A DNA stretch of 64,000 bases, from assembly GCA_963920575.1 (NCBI GenBank), contig OY986966.1, positions 18,657,888-18,721,887 of the forward strand, given 5' to 3'. The notes beneath the pieces are model-generated. The model was not told the origin of the DNA, did no database searches, and was given only the letters and a program-made list of their open reading frames with translations. A program made the translations under genes and the position numbers. This document shows, one piece after another, positions 23,145 through 37,000 of the stretch (within the stretch, counting starts at the first letter, position 1; each line of letters opens with the position of its first letter). The stretch is from Narthecium ossifragum (taxonomy: Eukaryota; Streptophyta; Magnoliopsida; Dioscoreales; Nartheciaceae).

Positions 23145-23231
23145 GGCTTAATTACACTTTTGGTACCTGTAAAATTTTGAATATACCACTTTAGTACCTC
23201 TAGTTTTATAATTACGTTTTTAGTACCTATA
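23145..23231 (+). repeat. MULE-1 left terminal inverted repeat
   Basis: Eighty-seven bases matching the reverse complement of 28929-29015 at 86 positions. The only difference is TTTTGAATAT here against TTTTGGATAT in the right repeat. Confidence 0.95.
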
Positions 23232-23588
23232 TTTATTGAAAATAACACATTTAATACCTACCATTACGACAAACCGCTCACGTGATATCACGTGAGCGGT
23301 TTTGATCCCTTTCCCGCGTCATGAAAGCAGTTTTTATCCCATTCCCTCCTCTACTTAACTGTCACATTTGGGGGCTAGGGTTTGAACTATAGGAGCTGCT
23401 GGCCACCACCAAATCCAACGATCTCTCGTCGGATCTCGCCAGATTCTCACCACCAATCAAGAAGGCCATTATCCAGGTACAGATTACGACCTCTATTATG
23501 GGTTGTTCCCCTCGATAGAGTTTGATCTACTTCTTAGAGTTGGGTCCTTTGGGTCTTGCAGCTATCCACGAGCAGTAGCTGGAGACTG

Positions 23589-24026
23589 ATGATGTCCAGG
23601 AGGTCACAATCAAGCATTAGCCAGCGGCTTAGTGCTGGATCTAGCTCAAACACTAGGGGAGACGACGACTACTGTGAATGTGGGTCGAGGGTGAGGTTAA
23701 GGACTTCGCGGACAGAAAGGAACCCCGGTAGACGGTTCTTATGTTGTGCAACCCATCGGGTAGGGTTAATAAAATCTCCATTCTATTTTAGCAAATTGTT
23801 CTTTATTTTTTTTATGGATTCATGGATTGCTCTGTTTTTTTTCTTCTTACAGGACAATGGTGGCTGTAACTATTGGGAGTGGTATGATGAATTGTTGGAG
23901 TCCGAAATAGAAGCACTGAAGAAGATGATTGTTGAGAAAGATGGGATGGTGGCTACGCTACAGCTAAAAAACGAACAATTAAAGGACAAAGTCAAGACCT
24001 ATATGTTTACCTTGTTGATGTCCTAG
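23589..24026 (+). CDS. GRF-type zinc-finger protein carried by MULE-1
   Basis: Two exons, 23589-23759 and 23853-24026, with a GT-AG intron in phase 0, give about 114 residues. The first part is serine-rich. Then CECGSRVRLRTSRTERNPGR, RRFLCCATHR and DNGGCNYWEWYDE form a GRF zinc finger (C-x-C...C...C pattern with the GRxFxxC core). A C-terminal segment of about 45 residues, EIEALKKMIVEKDGMVATLQ onward, looks like a coiled coil. GRF fingers are thought to bind single-stranded nucleic acid. The gene has no stop. Its place inside the terminal repeats makes it element cargo or a second element protein. Start chosen at the first ATG; an upstream exon is possible. Confidence 0.7.
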   Translation: MMSRRSQSSISQRLSAGSSSNTRGDDDYCECGSRVRLRTSRTERNPGRRFLCCATHRVGLIKSPFYFSKLFFIFFMDSWIALFFFFLQDNGGCNYWEWYDELLESEIEALKKMIVEKDGMVATLQLKNEQLKDKVKTYMFTLLMS

Positions 24027-24353
24027 ACAATTGGAATTATTGTATTCTATTGTTGTCTTTGCATGTAATGGTCAGTATCAGCAATTTGGTTTGGGTTCTA
24101 AGTGTGTATGTATGTTACAAAATATCACAATTTAGCTTCAATTGTAGCAGTTTACAAGCTGCAATTTTGTATCAAGTGTAGCAGTTAAATACACTGATGA
24201 ATGCAACTGTTACAACCTACAGTTTACAATCTGGAACAGTTACAACTTTGTATCTTTGTATCAATTGTATGTCAACTTTGTATCAATGGCATCAATGGGA
24301 TCAATTGCATCAATTGTATCAACTTTGTATCCCTGAGATTGTAACAAAGCTCT

Positions 24354-24640
24354 AATAAAGCTTTCAAACACATTGTTACAAAGCTTATATAACTGAGAAC
24401 TTATATTCATAAAGCTTTCCTGCAATTTGTATCACTGAGATTGTAACTGAGAACGTATATTCATGAAGCTCTAATAAAGCTTTCAAACACATTGTTACAA
24501 AGCTTATATAACTGAAAACTTATATTCATAAAGCTTTCCTACCATTTGTATCACTGAGATTGTAACTGAGAACTTATATTCATAAAGCTCTAATAAAGCT
24601 TTCAAACACATTGTTACAAAGCTTATATAAGCTCAATTGT
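24354..24640 (+). repeat. 119-bp tandem repeat in MULE-1
   Basis: AATAAAGCTTTCAAACACAT begins units at 24354, 24473 and 24592, about 2.4 copies that are nearly identical. Between units the phrase GAGATTGTAACTGAGAAC recurs. The repeat lies downstream of both convergent genes and contains many AAGCTT and AATAAA-like words. Confidence 0.88.
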
Positions 24641-24746
24641 ATCAGTCCAACATTTTTAACACAGTAGTCCAAAACACAACAAAAGCTGTAAAAAAACATA
24701 GTCAATTATTTGTTGCATAAATTACATGATCCAAAATCCAAGTTCC

Positions 24747-27700
24747 TCATATTTGACCACCACCATTGTTCCCCTGTTGATCTTGTTGGTAGCTTGGCTT
24801 CCCCATCATCCATATAACCTTCCCAGCCATATTTGACATTACTTGATGGGGGACTGCCCTTGGCAGTTGGTTTCTTGATTGTTGGCTGCTCCCTCCCTGA
24901 CTTGATTGAGAGCCAAAGAGTTGGCTTGGCTGAGGCTCAGAAATAACCTACAAACACAGCATGCATCAAAAACCAGCTTACCATTATCAGTTAAATGAAA
25001 AACTAGAATGTGCATTGCATATAGTGGAAAGCTACTTACAGCGTGAGTGCTGGAACCAACCATTCTTGGTGCATTCCAACTAGACCTCCCCCCTCTATTT
25101 GGTTCGGTTTTGGTTGGCCTTGGCCCTCTTACAGTATGTGCAATGGCAGCCCTCCTGGCACCCCCATTGCCACTAGCACCTCCCGTAGCACCCCCTCTAG
25201 CACCCCTCCTGTTACCTCCACTGGCACCTCCCCTTGCACCCCCCCTGTTACATCCTCTGCTCCTTCTTTCTCCACCCTCACTAGCACCCACACCCTCAAT
25301 TGCACCTTTATAGATGCCCTCTGAAGCTACACTGCTTGTACCTGCATCACCAGCTGGTCTTGGTCATGGAGGCTTTTTGCAAGTTCTTTTGTTATGGCCC
25401 CATTCCCAGCACTATTTGCATCTCACTGAGGTGTTTCTTCTCCTCAGCTTTGAGGGGTGTCTCTCCTCCTCAGGTGGCCTGATCCTCAGCTTCCTTGGCC
25501 TCCCAGGCTGCCTCTTATATGGAGGTGGCAGTATTGGTTCTCCAGATGCCTTGGGCCATAGGAGTGGACCATTGACTGGGTGAATATAGGCATTGTAGCA
25601 CTGCTGGAACCTCTGTTTCTTGTACCAATCATTCACATAATCTTCAATGTTATGGCCTCTGTCCATGATGCATGCAATTCCATGCTGGCAAGGTAGGCCA
25701 CTCAACTCCCATAGTCTGCAACTACATGTGTGTGTTGCCAAATTGACAGTGAACTGACTATATGGGGAAGTGACCTCAAACTCCAAATCCCCAGTCCAAG
25801 TGACTATGTAATCCCTTGCCATTCTTGTTAATGGACCCAGCTTCAGCTTCTGGACCTGTTGTCCAACTTGGCCTTCAACCTTGAATACCAACTCCCTCCT
25901 TTCCTTCATTCTTTCAATGAGCAGCAACCTTATATCCTCAAACATTGATATTATTGGCTTTTCTCTTACACTCAATATGAACTTGTTGAATGCCTCTGTG
26001 TGATTGTTGGTCACAATGTCACACTTAGAAAAAGCCCTGAAGGCATGTTTGGACCAATATTTGGGCTCAATATTGCTTAGTTAGATGAATGCCTCCTCAT
26101 CTATTTCCCTCAACTCATGCATGGCTCTCTCAAAAGCCTGCTCTGTGGAAGCAAATGAAGCATTCCAAAGTAACTTCCTCAGCTTCTCTCCCTTATGCCT
26201 CCTTCTAAAGTTCTGAAAAATGTGCCTAGCACAAAACCTATGTTCCACACCTGGCATGACAGCCTCAATAGCTGGGATTAGGCCCTGAAACAATAGCAAA
26301 CTATGTAAACTATAAACTGATAGCTATAACTATGTAAACTAACGTTACTATACAAAGTATAATTACCTTTTGTTGATCAGTCATTATTGTCCAGTGTTGT
26401 CCTGTGACATATTCAATGTCACATGCTAGCTGATTTAGGAACCAAATCCATGCATCTCTATTTTCAACCTCAACAGCTGCATATGCAATTGGGTACATCC
26501 CATTGTCTGCATCTTTCCCCACTGCCACCAGCAACTGTCCACCATATGGGGTCTTCAAATGGCACCCATCAAGACCTATAACTGGTCTGCATCCAGCCTT
26601 GAACCCATGCTTGCATGCACTTAAACACATATAGATTCTTTGGAAGTAACACTTCCCATCAGCTCCAAAATTTGTTGATACTTTGCATGTACTGCCAGGA
26701 TTGCTACGCAATATTTCCATTGCATAGTCCCTCAATTGCATGTATTGGGTTGCCCAATTGCCTTGTATACTACCCATTGCCTTGTCCTTAGTCCTCCATG
26801 CAGTCATTCTAGAAATTTGTAGCGTAAAATCTTTTTGGACCTTCTGCCTAAAAGATCCGATCCCCATTCCAGGGTTCATTCTGAATTCCTCCTTGAAATG
26901 TCTAGCTAGCCATCCAGATTTGGCAAATCTATTTTTGTGCACTCTACTGCAGTTGTGGTTGTCAATGAGGGTTTTCACTTGAAAGTCCCCAGTCCTCTGC
27001 ATCACTGATGAATGTATCCTCCAAGGGCAGTTGCCATTTTTCCCTACACACTTGGTTGTAACAGCTTGTCTTGTATTCTTCACAAGCTTCACATCATACC
27101 CAATTCTAACTGCATAGTCTTTTATAGTATTCTTCAAAATGTCTGCACTGGCAAACTTCAAGCCAACTCTAAATGGCTTTTCAATCTCCCTGTCAGTCTC
27201 CTCTCTGAAAACTGGATACTTATCACCCTCATCACCTTCCTCGGAGGAACCCCTCACACTAAAGTCATCTGACTTGTAGTCATCAGAGTTATACCCTCTA
27301 CCTCTCCCAGCCTCTGCAGGCCCATCATTCCACCCCCCATCATCCATTCCTTGGAAACTAGTTTTAGTAAAGGCCTCATATGTATGGTCATCTTCTTCAT
27401 CACAGCTAGAGCCCATTGATGGCTCATACTCACTATTATCAGACTCTTCACTGTCCCCATACATCCCTTCAAAACCTCCAAACTCTGGGACATCAATATC
27501 AGTTGTCTTACCCCTAATCCTTCTCCTTATAACATAGGCATCTTCAGTTCCTAAGTCATCTTCAGTTCCTAAGTCATCTTCAGCAACAGCAGCTACCTCT
27601 ATTCTGCTTGCATAAACTTCATCATCATCAGCTACCTCTATTCTGCTTGCATGAACTTCATTAACATAGTTTTCTTCATGAACAGCAGCTACCTCTACCT

Positions 27701-28154
27701 CTATTCTGCTTGCATGAACTTCATCGACATAATTTTCTTCACCGACAGCAGCTACCTCAATTCTACTTGCATGAACTTTATCAACAAAGTTATCTTCATC
27801 AACAACATGCTCCATTATATCCATATTATCTTCTGGCTTGATGACATCCCCCTCAGAGTACACATGTATTCTTTTTCCAGTTGACCCTAGCAACATCATG
27901 CCCCATACCTCTACATCTGATTTCATCTCCCTCAATGCTTCCTTACTGAAATCATTCCATGGTACAAGATACCATAGCCTCCCATGTTTTTCATAACCCA
28001 ACTGCTCATAAAGGGTCTTGAATTCAAAATAGCCAAATGTGTCTTGAGAGATGTTGTCAACCTCTTTCACATTATTGCCTATATACTGCAATACTGGAGA
28101 ATGCTAGAAGTATCCACCATGATAAATTGCAATTGAGAATCTGACATCATTCAT
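24747..28154 (-). pseudogene. mudrA-type transposase of MULE-1
   Basis: Three exons (28154-26367, 26284-25040, 24947-24747) separated by two phase-0 introns would give 1077 residues. It starts MNDVRFSIAIYHGGYF, a typical MULE N-terminus. Acidic repeats around HASRIEVAAV follow, then a MuDR DNA-binding region with CVGKNGNCPWRIHSS. The DDE core has RPVIGLDGCHLKTPYGG, IMTDQQKG and NNHTEAFN. A SWIM finger (CSCRLWELSGLPCQHGIA) and a C-terminal zinc knuckle complete it. Four nonsense codons break it: TAG 28106-28104, TAA 26083-26081, TAG 25414-25412 (inside the knuckle) and TGA 25366-25364. I see no frameshift. Confidence 0.92.
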
Positions 28155-28928
28155 TCTGAATATAATGACAACATACACCAATTTGAGTTAAGCATGAGCT
28201 AAACTAGGTGTATCACAGTGCACACACCAATGTGGGCTCAACATGATCTAAACATGATACCTAACAATTTCAATAGGATATAATACCTAAAAATTTGAAC
28301 ATGAACATGTGCAACATTCCAAACTTAGGATCTCAGAGTGACCTACTGACATATTATAGTCCAAAACACACTAATGGCGGTATCTCATATGCTCTATTGA
28401 CATATTCTAGTCTAATGTGGCCTAAATGACATGGATTTAAACAAAAAAATTAAGCATATGACAAAGGGTTACGAGGAAAGTGACATTAAACAACAAGAAA
28501 GGGACCATATCATAGCTTAAAAAATCAAAAAGGCAGGCACATAGGACACTAAATAAATCAAAAAACAACTTACAAACCATGTGAACACCAAACATTACTA
28601 TTAGGCCTACCAAAAGGGCAATATAGGGTTGTAACCACTGAGAACCATACATTAAATGGAGAAGTGAAGACATACCTGATGTCCAGAGATTCGTCGCCGA
28701 TGAAAAAGCCAGTTAAACCCTTCCGATCGGTGGTCCACAGTGGTCCCTCGCTGGTCCAAGCTAGTAAACCCTAGCTTTTGCCCTTTTACGGCGATAAAAG
28801 GGTGAAAGATGGCGGGTGAGTAGTTAACTAACTACTAACTCTGGTCACGTGCCTCGCACATGACCAGTTTGCCGTTTGCAAAAATAACGATGTTAGACGG
28901 TCGGATTAAAATGAAGCGGTTTTAATAC

Positions 28929-29015
28929 TATAGGTACTAAAAACGTAATTATAAAACTAGAGGTACTAAAGTGGTATATCCAAAATTTTACAGGTACCAA
29001 AAGTGTAATTAAGCC
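28929..29015 (-). repeat. MULE-1 right terminal inverted repeat
   Basis: Pairs with 23145-23231 with one mismatch, and is followed by the 9-bp duplication TATTAAGAC. Confidence 0.95.
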
Positions 29016-29059
29016 TATTAAGACAGCTGGGTGTTCCGATGATTTTATAACGAGATCAT

Positions 29060-30110
29060 AAGTGTTTCCTAATTAGTATATCTTCACCCATAAGTTATGC
29101 TCGGAAGGTTTCCTACTGTAACTCCGATTTGTAGATAGTTTTGAGATTTCTTTGATGTCGCTTTAGATTCCCAGCTACTTAGGTACCAACGGCTCCTATT
29201 GGCTCCTTATTAGTAAGATCTCCTCCTGTTGGGAGCTGGGAAGTATTCTTTCTGGATAACGAGATCCTACGCACAAATATGCATACATTGTTGTACAATT
29301 ATAAAGTCGCTTATATATGTTGTCGACTTTTTGCATCTGATGCGATGTGTCGGGTGCTCAGTTTGTTTGGACAAACCAGGAATGCTCATGATTTGGAGTT
29401 TTATTTTTTTTATTTTTTATTTTTTTATGAGCTGAGCCGTAGATTGGAATTACAAAAACTTATCCAGCGCCGGTTGGCCGTCCTCCGGTTCCCAAACAAT
29501 AGGAACCCCGAAGGATCGACATGACCGAGTTATACCATCAGCTATTACATTTTCACCATGTGAGATAGAAGTAAACAAAACAGATCCCAAAATTGGCATC
29601 TGAAGCCAAATCTCCCGCACAGCTTCCTCTATACCTGACGTCCAAACATGTCTTCCGTTAAAGACATCAATAGCATGCCGTGAGTCTGATTCGATAACAA
29701 AACTACGCATACCATCCACCTTTGCATATTGTAAGGCAAGCAAAATGACCTTCAATTCTGCACTCACGATTTGGAGTTAATTTCTCCGGTATTTGAGTTC
29801 ATGATGGGCTGAAAAAATTGAAGAGGCTGCAAGTCACTCTGTTTCAATATACCAGTTGGATAAGTCGACATGATGGTATTCACTGCCACAGATTGATCTA
29901 CTTGCAACTTTTTTCAGTCAGTTTGGAAAATGGTTCTCATAGATCTTTTATTTTTCATAATCATATTATATATGAGTCGAACCTATTTCCCAGGCTCACA
30001 AGTGCAGATGCGCTACAAACATAAGTGTTTCTTAATCACTATATCTTCACCCCATGAGTTGTCTTCGGAAGGTTTCCTATTGTAACTCGGATTTGTAGCT
30101 AGATTCCAGG
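29060..30110. repeat. Dispersed direct duplication flanking a LINE tail
   Basis: About 75 bases around 29068-29140 and 30032-30105 are homologous. They share TATATCTTCACCC, CGGAAGGTTTCCTA and TGTAACTC, then GATTTGTAG. A weaker third copy lies at about 30395-30420. Separate repeats of unknown type. Confidence 0.55.
29401..29763 (-). mobile_element. 5'-truncated LINE tail (RNase H fragment)
   Basis: On the minus strand it encodes SAELKVILLALQYAKVDGMR and FVIESDSRHAIDVF, the C-terminal RNase H region of plant L1 ORF2, followed by an A-rich tail (T-rich at 29401-29427 on the plus strand). The duplicated target TCATGATTTGGAGTT (29386-29400) recurs with one mismatch at 29764-29778. It is a dead-on-arrival insertion. 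Confidence 0.88.
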
Positions 30111-30163
30111 GATTCGGGGGTGCAACCGGTGCACGGTGCACCATATGGTAATGAACCCTGATT

Positions 30164-30298
30164 GGGGTACATGTCACGTGGGCATGTGCAATGCACATGC
30201 CAACGTGGCATGTACCCCAACCGTTGGATTGAATCGGGATGTGTGCCCGATTCAATCCAACGGTAATGATTTGTGTACATGGGTACATCCCATGTACA
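30164..30298. repeat. Three consecutive hairpins
   Basis: Hairpin one has arms at 30164-30190 and 30192-30218, 25 of 27 pairs, beginning GGGGTACATG. Hairpin two has perfect 18-base arms CCGTTGGATTGAATCGGG (30221-30238) and 30246-30263 around a 7-base loop. Hairpin three has perfect 10-base arms TGTACATGGG (30274-30283) and 30289-30298. They abut with gaps of 2 and 10 bases. No coding potential. Probably a foldback element. Confidence 0.85.
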
Positions 30299-30555
30299 TA
30301 AAATCATTTTTGTATGGTAATAACTAGCCGGTAGTAATTAATTAATTAATTAATAGATATGATACTTTTCTAGTTAGTAGATTAATTCCCTGACAGTTGC
30401 ATTTGGAAGGTTTCCTAGTTAGTCCTCAAATCACGTGGCATCATGCTTCCTAGTTGTTTCATCTCCCTTAAGATAGATCCCCTGCTACTAACGGCTAGAA
30501 CATAGGAGAAGACCTGTTGGGCATGTGACTTTAACCCTTCTCAAAAGAGTTTGTC

Positions 30556-31310
30556 TTTTTTTTTTTTTGATTAGTTAAGCCCGAGGGTTGCGAACAAGAA
30601 AAGAAAAAAGATACAAAAGATTATGAGGTTTCAAAAATCACCCCCAAACTCCAAGCTGAAGCAGCAATCCCATGAGCAGCCAGATTAAGGTCTCGAGGGA
30701 TAAGAACAAAAAGCACTGTCCGAAAAGAGGAGGAAATCCGTCAAATAGACAAGAGAAGAGAACTCAACTGTCGCGGCCAAATAAACCGACCAGAAACAAA
30801 ACCCACAACCAAAATTGAATCTGACTCGATCACTAGATTTGTAATACCTCTATTACTAGCTTCCGCCAAGCCCCCTTGAATAGCCCATAATTCCGCCACC
30901 ACCACTGATCCCGCCGAACATCGCCCTCGCCACGTCCATAGAACATCCGCACTGTGAGGTGGGAAGCACCCAGCACCCAAAGCTGCCTCCCCCAAACGGA
31001 ATGAAGCATCCGTACGTACCACAGGCCTGAAAAGGGGTTGTCGGTGGTATAAAAGGATTTGCCAACCTGAATTCTTTGACTTGCCTTCCAATCAGCCTAG
31101 CTAACTGAATTGAAGACATCAACTCTCCGCCGAAGACCACCGAGTTGCGCTCCTTCCATACCCACCACAAGGTATAGCCCATCCATGATTTCCATTCATC
31201 AGCTCCTCTTCTCCAAGCAGCAGAAAGGAGTCTCCAGCAGTCATCACAAGAGGTAGGGATGGTCCCTGTAGCAGAGAGATTCCTCCATACTTCTACAGCG
31301 AAAGAACACT
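30556..31310 (-). mobile_element. 5'-truncated LINE tail (zf-RVT and RNase H)
   Basis: The minus strand encodes a reverse-transcriptase-associated segment with MGYTLWWVWKERNSVVF, then RTDASFRLGEAALGAGC and NLVIESDSILVVGF of RNase H, with a frame change between them. The poly(A) tail appears as T-run 30556-30568. The target duplication AAAAGAGTTTGTCT surrounds it (about 30543 and 31313). It belongs to a different LINE copy from the one at 29401. Confidence 0.88.
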
Positions 31311-31329
31311 CAAAAAGAGTTTGTCTAAT

Positions 31330-31985
31330 GACAGTGTTTCTTGAACCAATTGCGAGACTTCATTCACAAAGAAGAGAGCATTCTAACTTTGGGCAGCGAG
31401 TTAAAACATTCTGTTTAAGAGTACTGGACTACTACACCTCAACATGCGTCAAATAAGTTAGGTGCAGGAACAAAACGTTCCTTGAGAAATTTCTGAAGCT
31501 CCAGCATTTATCAAGCAAATGTTTCAAACAACAGTACTGAATTACTGACAGGATCCACCCTGTGACCAGACATTAAAAGAAACGAACTCGGTTGCAAGAG
31601 AGCCATTTTCTCAACCTAAACTTACTGCAGGCACACTGAACAATGTGCATATCCACCATGTTGAACAGACTGGAAAAATCTGAGAGCTCAGGTCCATATA
31701 GCAGTAAATGCATGACAAAGAACATTCCCCCGAAAAAGGATCAGATATCCAGAGCATTATGAACCCTCTGGAGTGTCACAACAATCAAACAGGCGGCGAG
31801 ATGATTGTTATTAGCGAAAAAGCATATAGAAAGGGGGCAGTTAAAATAGAAGCTCATTGCTACTTATACAACATATAGATAAAACTGAGAGAGTAAATGG
31901 CAAAGACAAGCCACGAAGTCCACTGAAAGAGAGACCCAAAGGAAGAGCTCGACCAACATGCAAACAAATCCACATAAAATGTCTC
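31330..31985. other. 3' flank of NAC-alpha gene
   Basis: No coding signal of its own. The part nearest 31985 should be the 3' untranslated region of the minus-strand NAC-alpha gene. No unambiguous polyadenylation site could be fixed. Confidence 0.4.
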
Positions 31986-31988
31986 GCT

Positions 31989-36164
<4,176 letters not shown>

Positions 36165-36216
36165 GGCGACGAGCTACAGAGAGAGAGTGAGATAGAGAGA
36201 GCCGCGCCCCAAAGAG

Positions 36217-36263
36217 AAACCCTAACAAAACCTAAGCTGGAGAGGCGATGAGGGGCTTATATA
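36217..36263 (-). promoter_or_regulatory. NACA core promoter: TATA box and telo-box
   Basis: On the minus strand TATATAAG (36263-36256) lies 92 bases upstream of the ATG. AAACCCTAA (plus-strand 36217-36225) lies in the leader, followed by a CT-rich stretch down to the start codon. Telo-boxes of this sequence are common in plant genes for ribosomal and translation proteins and fit the role of the product. Confidence 0.75.
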
Positions 36264-36299
36264 GTTCGACATTGATGGATAGATTCAGGAGCATTAAAT

Positions 36300-37000
36300 T
36301 TCGATTGTAGCCCTGCCTTAGATAAAGAAGGACGCATGTATCCTTCCATTAGGGGGAGAAAAAAACAATCAAATAGTTAGCCCCGGTGTGGTGTAGACAT
36401 AGTTTAACGAGGATATGGATAGAAAGAGATAGAAAAGGTGAGGATAAAGTTGGATTATGAACAGGGATAGGAAAAAATATGGCGGTAGTGGTAGGTAAAA
36501 TGGGGATAAAATTATAATAATTACTTTTGATATTTGAGAATAAATGTGAGGATAAGAGGGAATAATGGAGGTTAACCCCGTTTAACCCCATACCAAACAG
36601 ACCCTAACCAATAATCAAGCATCTTTTCAATGTTCCATTCCATCCTATAATGAACTAGTTCTATTCCTTGCCACATGGCAGGGTAACCACCATCTCCCCT
36701 CACCTCTCTCATAACTCCCCACTAACCCCCCCCTAACTCCCCCTCTCCCCCACTATTACCCCCTCCACATCAGTAGCCATATAGGATAAACCCTGTCACA
36801 TAGGATGTCAGTAGGACAATAAAAGGTTAACTTATAACCATGCTCCTATATAAAAATGATGTGGGAGGGATAAGATATTACGTGAGATTCTGGTGATTTT
36901 TGTGAACCAGAATAATGCCTATCTTGACTTCAAAGTAGCCTTCCTTCCAATGGGGGATAATACATCTCGCAGACATGAAGAATTAGGTTTCTGTCATTAT
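36300..37000. other. C-rich repeat region upstream of NACA
   Basis: Contains a terminal sequence GTTTAACCCCATACCAAACA (about 36576-36596), like the end of the 10316 element, and a cytosine-rich tract (36690-36770). The motif TGCCACATGGCAGGGTAACC at 36669 recurs as TGCCACCTGGCAGGGTAACC at 46866. No gene seen. Confidence 0.45.

Larger units (their letters stand above)
23145..29015. mobile_element. Mutator-like element 1 (MULE-1), 5871 bp
   Basis: Terminal inverted repeats of 87 bases (23145-23231 and 28929-29015) begin GGCTTAATTACACTTTTGG and differ at a single base. The 9-bp duplication flanks them. Inside are a GRF-zinc-finger gene reading rightward from the left end, and a mudrA-type transposase reading leftward from the right end. 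A 119-bp tandem repeat lies between their 3' ends. The near-identical terminal repeats suggest recent movement, yet the transposase has four stops. It may therefore have been mobilised by a transposase supplied elsewhere. Confidence 0.95.

Noticed and set aside
24839..25291. A Gly/Arg-rich 150-residue protein
   Set aside because: It is the C-terminal exon region of the MULE-1 transposase after its zinc knuckle, read through an intron donor at 25039.
23145..29015. The GRF gene as an independent host gene outside the transposon
   Set aside because: It lies between the two terminal inverted repeats bounded by a 9-bp duplication, so it travelled with the element.
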